DNA of 64,000 nucleotides, from positions 1 through 64,000 of the forward strand of contig NZ_SOEB01000007.1 in the NCBI RefSeq assembly GCF_004365965.1. The letters run 5' to 3'. Under the pieces are notes generated by a model. It was not told where the DNA came from. It was given only the letters and a program-made list of their open reading frames with translations, and ran no database searches. Positions 44,865 through 56,862 of the stretch are shown here, in pieces; position 1 is the stretch's first letter, and each line of letters begins with the position of its first letter. The position numbers were made by a program, and so were the translations under genes. This DNA is from Rhodovulum visakhapatnamense (lineage in GTDB: Bacteria > Pseudomonadota > Alphaproteobacteria > Rhodobacterales > Rhodobacteraceae).

Positions 44865-45152
44865 GACCCCAGCGGGCATGGGCTTTCCGGCGCCGCGCCG
44901 CAGTCGGACGGCCGCCCCGCACCGCCGCATGGGGCGCGGTTGCCCAAGCGGCACCCGAGGGTTCTGCGGCCCGTTGTGGCGGGACCGCTACCCCCTGCAA
45001 CATTCTGCCGTTCTAGGCGGTTGCGAGGTCAATCCTCCTCTGCTACACCCACGCCGATTTCGGAGCGTGCCCGACCGGGCGCGCCGCTTGATCTGCCCCG
45101 TCCGGGAGTTTAACGGGCATGCGAGGGGCCTTAAGACATCGGAAGGGTTGAC

Positions 45153-45713
45153 GTGTCCGAACCAGCTTCGATTTCGTCCGGCATTGCCAAGCGCTATGCC
45201 ACAGCGCTGTTTGACCTCACCAGGGAAGCCAATGGCATTTCCGCACTCGAAGCCGATGTCGACGCGCTCGACGCGGCCTTGACCGAAAGCGGGGAATTTC
45301 GAGACCTGATTTCGTCGCCTGTCTATTCGCGGGACGATCAGGCCCGGGCCATCGATGCCATTGCGTCGAAAATGGGGCTGGGCCGGATGATGGCGAACAC
45401 GCTGCAATTGATGGCCTCGAAACGGCGGCTGTTCGTGCTGCCGCAAATGGTCGCCGAACTGCGCGGCCTGATCGCCGAGGCCAAGGGCGAGGTCAGCGCC
45501 GATGTGGTGTCGGCCCGGCCGCTGAGCGACGCGCAACGCGCCGCCCTGGCTGCCGCGCTGAAGCAAAACGCCGGCAAGGACGTCAAGATCAATGCTTCCG
45601 TCGATGAAAGCCTCATCGGCGGCCTTATCGTAAAACTGGGCTCGAAGATGATCGACACCTCGATCCGCGCGCGGCTCAGTGCACTCCAGAACACCATGAA
45701 AGAGGTCGGATAA
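45153..45713 (+). CDS. atpH: ATP synthase F1 subunit delta
   Basis: The 186-residue delta subunit (OSCP type) begins [22 protein letters not shown] and ends with [21 protein letters not shown], both family signatures. It joins the F1 head to the peripheral stalk. The start is GTG, with GGAAGGG seven bases upstream. It is first in an atpHAGDC operon; F0 genes are elsewhere, as usual for Rhodobacterales. atpA begins directly after its stop. Confidence 0.95.
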   Translation: MSEPASISSGIAKRYATALFDLTREANGISALEADVDALDAALTESGEFRDLISSPVYSRDDQARAIDAIASKMGLGRMMANTLQLMASKRRLFVLPQMVAELRGLIAEAKGEVSADVVSARPLSDAQRAALAAALKQNAGKDVKINASVDESLIGGLIVKLGSKMIDTSIRARLSALQNTMKEVG

Positions 45714-47252
45714 ATGGGTATCCAAGCAGCTGAGATCTCTGCGATCCTCAAGGAGCAGATCAAGAATTTCGGCCAGGAGGCCGAAGTTGCAGAGGTAGGC
45801 CGCGTGCTGTCGGTGGGTGACGGCATTGCCCGTGTCCATGGCCTCGACAACGTCCAGGCGGGCGAGATGGTCGAGTTTCCGGGCGGCATCCGCGGGATGG
45901 CCCTGAACCTCGAGATCGACAACGTCGGGATCGTGATCTTCGGGTCGGACCGTGCCATCAAGGAAGGCGACGTCGTCAAGCGGACCAACGCGATCGTGGA
46001 CGTGCCCTGCGGCGATGCGCTGCTGGGTCGCGTGGTCGACGCGCTGGGCAACCCGATCGACGGCAAGGGACCGATCGCGACGACCGAGCGTCGCATCGCC
46101 GACGTCAAGGCGCCGGGCATCATTCCGCGTAAGTCGGTGCACGAGCCGATGGCCACCGGCCTGAAATCGGTCGACGCCATGATCCCGATCGGCCGTGGCC
46201 AGCGGGAACTGATCATCGGCGACCGTCAGACCGGCAAGACCGCCGTGGCGCTCGACACCATCCTGAACCAGAAATCCTACAACGAAGCCGCGGGCGACGA
46301 CGAGAGCAAGAAGCTCTACTGCGTCTACGTCGCGATCGGCCAGAAGCGCTCGACCGTGGCGCAGCTGGTGAAGAAGCTCGAGGAAACCGGCGCGATGGAC
46401 TATTCCATCATCGTGGCCGCGACCGCCTCGGACCCGGCGCCGATGCAATACCTCGCCCCCTACACCGCCACCGCGATGGGCGAATTCTTCCGCGACAACG
46501 GCCGCCACGCCCTGATGATCTATGACGATCTGTCGAAACAGGCCGTCGCCTACCGTCAGATGTCGCTGCTGCTGCGCCGTCCGCCGGGGCGTGAAGCCTA
46601 TCCGGGCGACGTGTTCTACCTCCATTCCCGCCTGCTGGAACGGTCGGCCAAGATGAACGAGGATCACGGCGCGGGCTCGCTGACCGCCCTGCCGATCATC
46701 GAGACCCAGGCGGGCGACGTGTCGGCCTATATCCCGACCAACGTGATCTCGATCACCGACGGCCAGATCTTCTTGGAAACCGACCTGTTCTACCAGGGCA
46801 TCCGTCCGGCCGTGAACACCGGTCTGTCGGTGTCGCGGGTTGGCTCTGCGGCCCAGACCAACGCGATGAAATCGGTCGCGGGTCCGGTCAAGCTGGAACT
46901 GGCGCAGTATCGCGAGATGGCGGCCTTTGCGCAGTTCGGCTCGGACCTCGATGCCGCGACCCAGAAGCTGCTGAACCGCGGCGCGCGTCTGACCGAGCTG
47001 ATGAAGCAGCCGCAATATTCGCCGCTGACCAACGCCGAAATCGTCTGCGTGATCTTCGCGGGGACGCAGGGCTATCTCGACAAGGTCGCCGTCAAGGACG
47101 TGACCCGCTACGAGGCGGACCTGCTGAGCTTCCTGCGCACCAAGCACCAGGCGCTGCTGGACGACATCACCAACAACGACCGCAAGGTGAAGGGCGAGCT
47201 CGAGGACAAGATCCGCGCCGCGCTGGACGAATTCGCCAAGAACTTCGCCTGA
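45714..47252 (+). CDS. atpA: ATP synthase F1 subunit alpha
   Basis: The 512-residue alpha subunit has Walker A GDRQTGKT, the DELSEED-equivalent region and the arginine-finger segment VSRVGSAAQ. It forms the non-catalytic nucleotide sites of F1. The ATG follows the atpH stop without spacing. The adjacent [19 protein letters not shown] start matches alphaproteobacterial AtpA. Confidence 0.97.
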   Translation: MGIQAAEISAILKEQIKNFGQEAEVAEVGRVLSVGDGIARVHGLDNVQAGEMVEFPGGIRGMALNLEIDNVGIVIFGSDRAIKEGDVVKRTNAIVDVPCGDALLGRVVDALGNPIDGKGPIATTERRIADVKAPGIIPRKSVHEPMATGLKSVDAMIPIGRGQRELIIGDRQTGKTAVALDTILNQKSYNEAAGDDESKKLYCVYVAIGQKRSTVAQLVKKLEETGAMDYSIIVAATASDPAPMQYLAPYTATAMGEFFRDNGRHALMIYDDLSKQAVAYRQMSLLLRRPPGREAYPGDVFYLHSRLLERSAKMNEDHGAGSLTALPIIETQAGDVSAYIPTNVISITDGQIFLETDLFYQGIRPAVNTGLSVSRVGSAAQTNAMKSVAGPVKLELAQYREMAAFAQFGSDLDAATQKLLNRGARLTELMKQPQYSPLTNAEIVCVIFAGTQGYLDKVAVKDVTRYEADLLSFLRTKHQALLDDITNNDRKVKGELEDKIRAALDEFAKNFA

Positions 47253-47273
47253 GCGGGGATGGGATCAGGATAG

Positions 47274-49587
<2,314 letters not shown>

Positions 49588-49644
49588 TAGGGCTTACGGC
49601 GCCGGACGGACCGTCCGCCCGGCGCCCGCTTGCAAGGAGGCAAC

Positions 49645-50055
49645 ATGGCCGACACGATGCAATTCGATCTGGTGGCGCCGGAACGCCGGGTGGCCTCGGA
49701 AAAGGCGACCTCTGTCGTCATCCCGGGGTTCGAGGGCGACCTCACCGCGATGCCCCAGCACGCGCCGCTGATCACCACCCTGCGCCCTGGCCTGCTTGAG
49801 GTCTTCACCGAGAGCGGATCGCAGAAATACATCGTCACCGGCGGGTTCGCCGAAATCACCGCTGATGCGGCGACGGTTCTGGCCGAACGCTCGCACCCGG
49901 TCGAGGAGGTGACGCAGGACATGATCGACGAGATGGTCGCCGAGGCCCGCGCGGCCGCGCGCGACGCGCATCCCGACGTGGTCGACGCCGCGGCGCGGAT
50001 GCTGGCCGACATGGTGGCGATGGGCACCCATATTGGCTTCGAGCCGCAGACCTGA
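49645..50055 (+). CDS. atpC: ATP synthase F1 subunit epsilon
   Basis: The 136-residue epsilon subunit begins [15 protein letters not shown] and contains the N-terminal beta sandwich motif [21 protein letters not shown]. Epsilon couples the gamma shaft to the c-ring and regulates hydrolysis; this alphaproteobacterial form has a short C-terminal helical part. AAGGAGG lies four bases before ATG 49645, which decides that start over an in-frame TTG at 49630. It is the last gene before a strong terminator. Confidence 0.95.
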   Translation: MADTMQFDLVAPERRVASEKATSVVIPGFEGDLTAMPQHAPLITTLRPGLLEVFTESGSQKYIVTGGFAEITADAATVLAERSHPVEEVTQDMIDEMVAEARAAARDAHPDVVDAAARMLADMVAMGTHIGFEPQT

Positions 50056-50077
50056 GGCCCGCCGTTTGTACGCTTTG

Positions 50078-50109
50078 AAAAGGGTCCGCCTCGGCGGGCC
50101 CTTTTTTTG
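50078..50109 (+). terminator. Rho-independent terminator of the atp operon
   Basis: AAAGGGTCCGCC and GGCGGGCCCTTT flank a short loop, followed by seven uridines. It lies about 25 bases past the atpC stop. Confidence 0.93.
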
Positions 50110-50339
50110 TTGTGCCGGGACGGGAACGGCCCCCGGAAGGCGAGGTCCTCGCCGGGAGCAACAGGGACCAGCCCGTGAGTGGTCCGGGCGGTTGCAAGGG
50201 GCCGGGGCGCGCCGGCTGTGATGGCCTTGCAATAGGGCGATGGAGGACGGAGGCGCGGACGCAGCACACCGCCCCTGCAGGCAGAGAGGGTGCGCCGGGG
50301 AGTGGATCTGTGCAAGAGGCGGCGCTTACAGAGTGGGCG

Positions 50340-51524
50340 TCAGCGCCCCAGCGTCTTCATGCCCCGTTCGATCCCGTCGAGGGTCATCGGCACCATGCGG
50401 TCCTCGAAGATCTCGCGGATCATGCCGATCGACTGGGTGTAGTGCCAGTGCCGTTCGGGCACCGGGTTGATCCAGAGATGGTCGGGCCACTGCGCCCGGG
50501 CGCGCTCCAGCCAGACCCGGCCGGGTTCGGCGTTCCAGTGTTCGTTCGCGCCGCCCGCGAAGGCGATCTCGTAGGGCGACATGCTGGCATCGCCGACGAA
50601 GATGCACTTGTAGTCGGACCCGTAGGTGCGCAGCACCTCGGCGGTCGGCGTGACCCGATCCCAGCGGCGCCGGTTGTCGCGCCAGACGCCTTCGTAAAGG
50701 CAGTTGTGAAAGTAGTAGTGTTCGAGATGCTTGAACTCGGACCGCGCGGCCGAGAACAGTTCCTCTACGACGCGGATATGGTCGTCCATCGACCCGCCCA
50801 CGTCGAGAAACAGCAGCACCTTGACCGCGTTGTGCCGTTCGGGCCGGGTCTTGACGTCGAGATAGCCGTGATCGGCCGTGGCCCGGATCGTGCCGTCGAG
50901 GTCAAGCTCGTGGCGGGCGCCGTCGCGGGCCCAGCGGCGCAGCCGTTTCAGCGCCACCTTGATGTTGCGGGTGCCAAGCTCGACCGAATCGTCGAGATTG
51001 CGGAATTCGCGCTTGTCCCAGACCTTGACCGCGCGGCGGTGGCGGCTTTCGTCCTGACCGATGCGCACGCCCTCGGGATTGTAGCCATAGGCGCCGAAGG
51101 GCGAGGTCCCGGCGGTGCCGATCCACTTGTTGCCGCCCTGATGGCGCTCTTTCTGCTCTTTCAGGCGCTCCTTCAGCGCCTCCATCAGCTTGTCGAAGCC
51201 GCCCATGGCCTCGATCTCGGCGCGCTCGGCCTCGGACAGGTGGCGTTCGGCCAGCTTGCGCAGCCAGTCCTCGGGCAGGTCGAGCGCCTCGAGCACCTCG
51301 CCCGGGCCGGTTTCCTCGAGCCCGCCGAAGCTTTGCGCGAAGGCCCGGTCGAACCGGTCGAGCAGGCGCTCGTCTTTCACCAGCGCGGTGCGCGCCAGAT
51401 AGTAGAAGCCCTCGGCGTCATAGGTGACGAGGCCCAGCTTTACCCCTTCGAGAAAGCTCAGATACTCCCGCAGCGAGACGGGAATGCCAGTGGCGCGAAG
51501 CGTCTGGAAGAAGGGCAGGAACAT
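50340..51524 (-). CDS. CoxE-like von Willebrand factor A domain protein
   Basis: The 394-residue protein has a helical N-terminal half, a basic central region, and a C-terminal VWA/CoxE domain with the metal-ion site DVGGSMDDH and a later threonine/aspartate region. Such proteins usually work with MoxR-type AAA+ ATPases to load metals or remodel complexes; CoxE itself helps mature CO dehydrogenase. No MoxR gene lies beside it in this window, so it may act with an unlinked partner. The start lies close to the end of a highly GC gap after atpC. Confidence 0.85.
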   Translation of the reverse strand: MFLPFFQTLRATGIPVSLREYLSFLEGVKLGLVTYDAEGFYYLARTALVKDERLLDRFDRAFAQSFGGLEETGPGEVLEALDLPEDWLRKLAERHLSEAERAEIEAMGGFDKLMEALKERLKEQKERHQGGNKWIGTAGTSPFGAYGYNPEGVRIGQDESRHRRAVKVWDKREFRNLDDSVELGTRNIKVALKRLRRWARDGARHELDLDGTIRATADHGYLDVKTRPERHNAVKVLLFLDVGGSMDDHIRVVEELFSAARSEFKHLEHYYFHNCLYEGVWRDNRRRWDRVTPTAEVLRTYGSDYKCIFVGDASMSPYEIAFAGGANEHWNAEPGRVWLERARAQWPDHLWINPVPERHWHYTQSIGMIREIFEDRMVPMTLDGIERGMKTLGR

Positions 51525-51586
51525 GGGCCAAGCATAGGGCCGGGCACGGCCGCCGGAAAGGGGAAAGCCCGGCTCAGTCGGCCGGA

Positions 51587-53011
51587 TCAGTCAGTCCGGG
51601 CCGGGTTCAGCCAGGCGATCTCGGCCATGCGTTCGCGCACCTCGTTCTCGGAGCCGAATCCGTAGCGCGCCCAGCCCAGCGCGTCGCGCCGGATCGCGGC
51701 GGCCTCCTTGGTCCAGCCCAGCATGTCGAGAGCCTCGGCCTTCATCAGCAGCATCGAGGCCAGAAGCGCGGCATTCTCGCCGTTCTGCACGTCGTCGAGA
51801 TGATCGTCGATGATCAGGACGGCGGTGTCCGGTTGCCCGGCGGACAGCGCGAAGGCCGCGATATGCATGGCCACATGGGCGGATTGCACGCGGGTCACCG
51901 GATGGGCGGCATAGATCTGGCCTGCCTCGAGGAACGCGGCCAGCGAGGTCTCGCCATTGTTCTGGCCAAGCGCCAGACGGCCGAAGGCAAAGAGGCTGAA
52001 GGCCAGGCGGGTGTCGCGCCAGCCCTGGGTGCGGGCGATCTCGACCGCGCTCCGGGCCGCCGCGACCCGCTGCGACGGGGCGGTGCCGGGGCCGAGCGCG
52101 GCCTCGATGGCGTCGATCCAGGCGCGCGGGGTCGGCGACATCAGATCGCTGCCGCCGATCCGTTCGCCGCGCGGGTTGAGCCGGGCCAGAAGCTGCGGCA
52201 GCACCCGGGTGGCCTCGTCGCGGGTGGTGCCGTTATGCAGTTCGGGCGCGTAATAGGCGCGCAGGATCAGCATGTCGAACCCGGTCAGGACGGTGTGGAA
52301 ATTGTCGTCGTTGAAGACCGAATCCGGCAGCCGGTAGAGGTCGTTCAGGGGGCCGATGGCCTGGGCCAGTTCCTCATGCAGGCAGTCGCGCACCTCCTGC
52401 GGGCTCACGTCGCCGGGAATGAAGATCGCGACCCATTGGCGGACCGGCAGCGTGGTCCAGTCGACCTCGCCCGAGCGGCGGCTTTGCCGGAAGTCCTCCC
52501 AGGAGGAGACGCGCGGCGCGACGAAGCAGGCGGCCTGCGGCACCAGCCGCTGCAACTGGCTGCGCGGCAAGAATTCGATCGTGACGCTGGCCGGGGCGTC
52601 GGCGGCGACCCGGTGGATGCCGATCCCGGCCTCGCGGCGGAGCCGGGCCAGCAGCGCAGCCAGATCGGGTTCGAGGCTGGCCGGGGCAGGGCCGGTGACA
52701 CGGACGGTGATCGGCCCTTCGAAGCGCGTCATGTAAGGCAGGCTGCGGCCGCTCTCCATCTGGAAGGCGAGGTCGAGAAAGTCCTGGGCGATGGCGGCGT
52801 TCGAGCGTTGGGGCGGCGTCACGCGATGGGTGACGAAGGTCTTCATCGGCGGCAGATCGGCAAGGGCTGGGGGGCGGCGGCCCGGCATTTCCGGGCCGGG
52901 ACCGGCGCAGGCCGCGAGCGTGATGAGCAGGGCCATTGGCCGCGCCAGCGCCGCCGCGCGGCCAATGGTCCGCACCGCAGGGCCGCGGCGGCCGATCTCA
53001 GCCGCGGACAT
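51587..53011 (-). CDS. DUF2927 lipoprotein, putative metal-binding
   Basis: The 474-residue protein has a probable lipoprotein signal ending in LITLAAC (cysteine about residue 34) and a DUF2927 domain (about 75-240) with DCLHEELAQAIG, which resembles a zinc-peptidase HExxx motif. The C-terminal 200 residues are helical, TPR-like repeats (MHIAAFALSAGQPDTAVL and neighbours). The likely site is the periplasm or membrane surface. It could start at 52936 (MALLITLAAC). Its function is unknown. Confidence 0.75.
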   Translation of the reverse strand: MSAAEIGRRGPAVRTIGRAAALARPMALLITLAACAGPGPEMPGRRPPALADLPPMKTFVTHRVTPPQRSNAAIAQDFLDLAFQMESGRSLPYMTRFEGPITVRVTGPAPASLEPDLAALLARLRREAGIGIHRVAADAPASVTIEFLPRSQLQRLVPQAACFVAPRVSSWEDFRQSRRSGEVDWTTLPVRQWVAIFIPGDVSPQEVRDCLHEELAQAIGPLNDLYRLPDSVFNDDNFHTVLTGFDMLILRAYYAPELHNGTTRDEATRVLPQLLARLNPRGERIGGSDLMSPTPRAWIDAIEAALGPGTAPSQRVAAARSAVEIARTQGWRDTRLAFSLFAFGRLALGQNNGETSLAAFLEAGQIYAAHPVTRVQSAHVAMHIAAFALSAGQPDTAVLIIDDHLDDVQNGENAALLASMLLMKAEALDMLGWTKEAAAIRRDALGWARYGFGSENEVRERMAEIAWLNPARTD

Positions 53012-53444
53012 ATTTCACGAAGGGGGTGGGCTGGCCGATCCGGTCGTAAAGCTGTCGCGCGGTTTCGTTCGAGTCCTGGGTGAGCCAGTAGACCGAGGGC
53101 GTGCCCCGGGAATCGGCCACCGCATAGACCGCCTCGATCAGCGCCCGGCCGACGCCGCGTCCGCGCATGGCGGGATCGGCATAGAGATCCTGCAGATAGC
53201 AGACATTCTCGGGCCTCCAGCAATGCCGGTGGAAGATGAAATGCACGAGCCCCACAACCTTGCCGCCGCTGAGCGCGAGGCGACAGCCCATGTTCGGATC
53301 GCCACCATGCAGGAGCCGCGCGAAGGTGATGTCATAGGTCTCGGCCGGGACCGAGGTTTCATAGAAGTCGAGATAGGCCGCCCAGAGCCTGCGCCAGGAG
53401 GCGGCGTCCTCTGGGCGAAGCGGACGGACGAGGAGGTCGGTCAC
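52998..53444 (-). CDS. GNAT-family N-acetyltransferase
   Basis: The 148-residue protein has the acetyl-CoA motif A, LQDLYADPAMRGRGVGRALIEAV, and the N-terminal RPLRPEDAASWRRLW. The acceptor is unknown. GTG 53444 gives a family-like start; a longer in-frame ATG at 53543 would add 33 residues with poor similarity. The stop overlaps the DUF2927 start by 14 bases, so the two are coupled. Confidence 0.82.
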   Translation of the reverse strand: MTDLLVRPLRPEDAASWRRLWAAYLDFYETSVPAETYDITFARLLHGGDPNMGCRLALSGGKVVGLVHFIFHRHCWRPENVCYLQDLYADPAMRGRGVGRALIEAVYAVADSRGTPSVYWLTQDSNETARQLYDRIGQPTPFVKYVRG

Positions 53445-53705
53445 GGAGGGGGGCCTTTCGCGGGAAAGCAGGGGGAATCCGGCAACCGCATCTTGCGAGA
53501 GCGGCGCGGTCTTCACAAGGGTCGGCCGCGGATCGGGGGCCATTGCGGGGCGGGGCGTGGCCTTCCGGCCCGGCTTTTTGCGGGCTGCGGCAGGATGGGC
53601 GAAAAAACCGGCGCGGCGGGGGCAAGATTTGCGGTCGGAGGCGCTTGACGGGGGCTTTGGGCGTCAATAAAAGGCACGTCACGCCGGGCGAGCCCGGAAG
53701 GCGCT

Positions 53706-53782
53706 GCGGTTGTAGCTCAGTTGGTTAGAGTACCGGCCTGTCACGCCGGGGGTCGCGGGTTCGAGCCCCGTCAACCGCGCCA
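53706..53782 (+). tRNA. tRNA-Asp (GTC), first copy
   Basis: The 77-base sequence starts GCGGTTGTAGCTCAG and folds as a cloverleaf: acceptor GCGGTTG/CAACCGC, anticodon GTC in the loop after CCGGC, T-arm GGGTTCGAGCCC, discriminator G and encoded CCA at 53780-53782. Anticodon GTC reads aspartate codons. Confidence 0.97.
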
Positions 53783-53810
53783 CCGCCTTCCAGTTTGTCC
53801 CGCGCGATGC

Positions 53811-53887
53811 GCGGTTGTAGCTCAGTTGGTTAGAGTACCGGCCTGTCACGCCGGGGGTCGCGGGTTCGAGCCCCGTCAACCGCGCCA
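53811..53887 (+). tRNA. tRNA-Asp (GTC), second copy
   Basis: This copy is identical to the first over all 77 bases, with the same GTC anticodon and encoded CCA. The two genes are separated by only 28 bases, so they are probably cotranscribed and the result of a recent tandem duplication. Confidence 0.97.
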
Positions 53888-54168
53888 CTTCTTCAAATCC
53901 TGATTGCCTCGTTCACCCGGACGATTGAGACCGGGCGCTCCCGCCCGTCTTTGGCGGCCTCTCGGCCGCCGCATCCCGTTGGGCCGGGCGCCGCGCTGGC
54001 GCGCGGCGCGGTCGGGGCTTTGCGGAAGGGGGTATTTCGCCCGGCTGGTCGCGGTCGCGGGCCTGGGGCTCGCATCGGTTCCGCAGTCCGCGCCGCCGCG
54101 GTGGTCAGCCCCGCGGACTGCCCCGGACCGGACACACGCCCGGCCGGGGGTCTGTCTCGGTGGGCCGT

Positions 54169-55542
54169 TCAGGCGGCGAGGGCGGCCAGGATCCGGGCCC
54201 AGCTGCGGATGCCCTTGTGGAAGCTTTCGAGGTCGTATTTCTCATTCGGCGAGTGGATTGCGTCGTCATCCTTGCCGAAGCCGATCAGCATCGATTCCAT
54301 CCCCAGAAGCGTCTTGAAGTAGCCCGCGACCGGGATCGACCCGCCCGAGCCGACGAAGGCCGCCGGGTTGGGCCATTCCTGGGACAGCGCCAGGCGGGCC
54401 TTTTCGAAGGCCGGATCGGCGATGTCCATCACCGAGGCAGGCGAGGCGCCGTGCGGGGCGAACTCGGCGGTGCAGTCGGGCGGCAGCATGTCCTGCACCA
54501 TCTTCCGGAACGATTCGCGGATCTTCAGCGGGTCCTGGGTGCCGACCAGCCGGAAGCTGACCTTGGCAGAGGCATTGGACGGCAGCACCGTCTTGAAGCC
54601 CGTGCCCTCGTAGCCGCCCGAGATACCGTTCACCTCGCAGGTCGGGCGGGCCCAGAGCATTTCCAGCACCGACCGGCCGTCTTCGCCCGCCGGTGTCGAA
54701 AGCCCGACCTCGCCCAGGAACCGGTCCGCGTCGAAGCCGGTCCCGGCCCATTGCCGGAGGATCTCTTCGGGCATTTCGGGCACGCCATCGTAGAAACCGG
54801 GCACGGTCACGCGGCCGGTGTCGTCATGCAGTGCCGCGATGATCCGGGCCAGCACCCGGATCGGGTTCATCGCGGGGCCGCCATACATGCCCGAATGCAG
54901 GTCCTTGGACGGGCCGGTGACGGTGATCTCTTCGCCCACGAGGCCGCGCAGCATGGTGACGATGGTGGGGGTCGCGTCGCCCAGCATGCCGGTGTCGCAG
55001 ATCAGCGCGAGATCGGCTTTCAGCCGGTCCGCGTTCTCCTTGAGGAAGGGCACCATCGAGGGCGACCCCGATTCCTCTTCGCCCTCGAGAAAGACGGTGA
55101 TGCGGGCGGGCAGGGAGCCATGCACCGCCTTCCAGGCGCGGCATGCCTCGAGAAAGGTCATCAGCTGGCCCTTGTCGTCGCCCGCGCCGCGGGCACGGAT
55201 CACCTTGCCCTTGGGCGTCTCCTCGATGGCCGGATCGAACGGATCGCGCGCCCAGAGCGACAGCGGGTCAACCGGCTGAACGTCGTAGTGACCGTAAAAG
55301 AGCAGGCTCGGCCCGGCCGTGCCGCCCTTGGCGACGACCATCGGATGTTTGGGCGTGGGGCAGATCTCGGCGTCGAAGCCGATCGAGGCCAGATCGCGGA
55401 CCATCCACTCGGCCGCGTCGCGGCAGGCGGCGGCATGGGCCGGATCGGTCGATATCGACGGGATGCGGAGCAGCGCCATCAGCCGGTCGAGGGCCTGCGG
55501 CAGATCGGCGTCGATACGGGAAAGAACAGGGTCAAGGCTCAT
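54169..55542 (-). CDS. M20-family dipeptidase/amidohydrolase
   Basis: The 457-residue zinc peptidase has the M20 metal ligands in FYGHYDVQPVDP, RGAGDDKGQ, FLEGEEESGSP and LICDTGML, and the C-terminal histidine in DAIHSPNEKY. The inserted dimerisation domain runs roughly from residue 195 to 350, with LHSGMYGGPAMNP. Members cleave dipeptides or acylated amino acids. The length suits the dipeptidase branch; the substrate is unknown. AGGAGT precedes the ATG. Confidence 0.92.
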   Translation of the reverse strand: MSLDPVLSRIDADLPQALDRLMALLRIPSISTDPAHAAACRDAAEWMVRDLASIGFDAEICPTPKHPMVVAKGGTAGPSLLFYGHYDVQPVDPLSLWARDPFDPAIEETPKGKVIRARGAGDDKGQLMTFLEACRAWKAVHGSLPARITVFLEGEEESGSPSMVPFLKENADRLKADLALICDTGMLGDATPTIVTMLRGLVGEEITVTGPSKDLHSGMYGGPAMNPIRVLARIIAALHDDTGRVTVPGFYDGVPEMPEEILRQWAGTGFDADRFLGEVGLSTPAGEDGRSVLEMLWARPTCEVNGISGGYEGTGFKTVLPSNASAKVSFRLVGTQDPLKIRESFRKMVQDMLPPDCTAEFAPHGASPASVMDIADPAFEKARLALSQEWPNPAAFVGSGGSIPVAGYFKTLLGMESMLIGFGKDDDAIHSPNEKYDLESFHKGIRSWARILAALAA

Positions 55543-55695
55543 CGCGGACTCCTTCGGATGCGTGGGTTGCGCGGACCCTAGCAGGCCGATGGGGGGTGTC
55601 CAGAGGGCGCCCGGTACAGGGGGGAGCCGAGGGCTGGCAGGCCGTCGCCGGGAAGACTAGAGTTACCGGGCGGTCGTCTTAACAGGAGGTCGGAC

Positions 55696-56337
55696 ATGGA
55701 TTGCAGGACGGAAAGCGCGGGGCCGCGCGAAGGGGGGGCTCTTCGTTCCGCCCGGGGTTTCGGGATTTCGCTTGGGATTGCCCTCTGTCTGGGGGCCGCC
55801 GTCGCGGCCTCGGCCGAGCCGGTGGACGGCAAGGCCGCGCGCAAGCTGGTGTTCAAGCCGAAAGGCGCCGAGGTCACCGTGATCGACCTGCCCTTCCTGT
55901 CGGAAGCCGACCGCAAGGGGCTGGTCTTCGCGGGCGAGCAGCAGCCCTATTACGGGGCCATCGCCGTCGCTCCGAGCGAGGGGCTCATTTCCGAGGCGAC
56001 GCTGGCCGCGGCCAACTATCACGATGTCGAGGCGGCCCGGGCTGCGGCGCTTGCGGGCTGCGATGCCGCCCGCAAGCCCGACGGGAACCCTTGCGTAATT
56101 GCGGCCGAGATCCGGCCGAAGGGCTGGGAACCACGGGCGCTGCAGCTTTCGGCCGATGCGACCGAAGGGCTGCGCAGCGATTACGGACGGCGGGGCGGTC
56201 CGCGCGCCATGGCGATTTCGGAATCGACCGGCCGCTGGGTGGTCCGCAAGGGGCCCGACGCTGCGGCTCAGGCGCTCGACGCCTGTGCCAGCGCTTCGGG
56301 CGCGTCCGATTGCCGGTTGGCCGTCGAGGATCGCTGA
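55696..56337 (+). CDS. Secreted protein upstream of hemA, unknown
   Basis: The 213-residue protein has a basic N-terminus and a hydrophobic signal segment (about residues 22-40) with an ASA-EP cleavage site, so it is probably periplasmic. Two cysteine pairs, CDAARKPDGNPC and CASASGASDC, could form disulfides. The family is often mislabelled 5-aminolevulinate synthase in Rhodobacterales because it neighbours hemA; it shows no ALAS motifs. AGGAGGT precedes the ATG. The 525-base gap after it holds the hemA control sites. Confidence 0.7.
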   Translation: MDCRTESAGPREGGALRSARGFGISLGIALCLGAAVAASAEPVDGKAARKLVFKPKGAEVTVIDLPFLSEADRKGLVFAGEQQPYYGAIAVAPSEGLISEATLAAANYHDVEAARAAALAGCDAARKPDGNPCVIAAEIRPKGWEPRALQLSADATEGLRSDYGRRGGPRAMAISESTGRWVVRKGPDAAAQALDACASASGASDCRLAVEDR

Positions 56338-56422
56338 GACGACGGATGCGTGGCCCTGCGGGGCATGATCTCTCCGGGCCCGCTGCGCAAGGGCGGGTCC
56401 CGGACGCCGCCGGATGGAAGGC

Positions 56423-56440
56423 TGTCTAGCCAAGCTTACA
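56423..56440. promoter_or_regulatory. PpsR/CrtJ-type site 1 upstream of hemA
   Basis: TGTCTAGCCAAGCTTACA is TGT-N12-ACA, the PpsR/CrtJ core. It ends seven bases before the next such site. Confidence 0.6.
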
Positions 56441-56447
56441 GCCGCTC

Positions 56448-56465
56448 TGTCCACCTGAATTGACA
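56448..56465. promoter_or_regulatory. PpsR/CrtJ-type site 2 upstream of hemA
   Basis: TGTCCACCTGAATTGACA is an exact TGTC-N10-GACA palindrome, the full PpsR consensus. Site 1 is 25 bases upstream, centre to centre, the spacing class at which PpsR/CrtJ binds two sites cooperatively. It overlaps the FnrL-type site. Confidence 0.72.
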
Positions 56466-56473
56466 GAAATCAA
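56460..56473. promoter_or_regulatory. FnrL/FNR-type site upstream of hemA
   Basis: TTGACAGAAATCAA matches TTGAT-N4-ATCAA at nine of ten conserved positions. Its first six bases overlap PpsR site 2. It lies about 390 bases before the hemA start, so a long leader or more than one promoter is expected. Confidence 0.7.
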
Positions 56474-56862
56474 TGTTCAAACGGCAAAACTGTCGCTAAG
56501 CTGACGGACGGGTGGTGCGCGCGAACGCTCCTTCAGACCGAATCGTGCCATATTGCCCGGGTATCGGTGGACCTCAGAAACCCTGTTTCCGATCGGAACG
56601 CCTGGCCCGGGAAGGCTGACGCAAAAGCGAGGATCGGCTGAAAATTTGTGCAGCATCACGCTTCGATATCCGCCGTTTTTCGCATAAGAGAAACGGACGG
56701 GAAACGGAAACGGCAATTCGGACGCTCCCGGCCGGGACGGACGGAACGCCAGAGGGGTCGGTCGGTGACCCCTGAACGCAGAAGGACCCGGAAGGTTCCG
56801 CAGGGCGGGGCGTGACGGAAATCCTCGATGGCCTTGCGGGGCCTAGAAAAAGGAGAGACCCG

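Noticed and set aside
44865-45152. A small gene before atpH
   Set aside because: Reading frames in this 288-base gap lack protein character; it is more likely the atp promoter and leader.
44988-47147. A 719-codon minus-strand frame over atpH and atpA
   Set aside because: It is the mirror of strongly conserved atp genes and shows no protein family features.
50056-50339. A gene in the gap after atpC
   Set aside because: Apart from the atp terminator, the remaining sequence has no family-like coding content on either strand.
53706-53887. Two identical repeats as the start of a CRISPR array
   Set aside because: They are two full tRNA-Asp genes with encoded CCA and perfect cloverleaf pairing.
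55696-56337. 5-aminolevulinate synthase
   Set aside because: The name is often attached to this secreted protein, but none of the ALAS motifs or a PLP site is present; the real enzyme is at 56863-58086.
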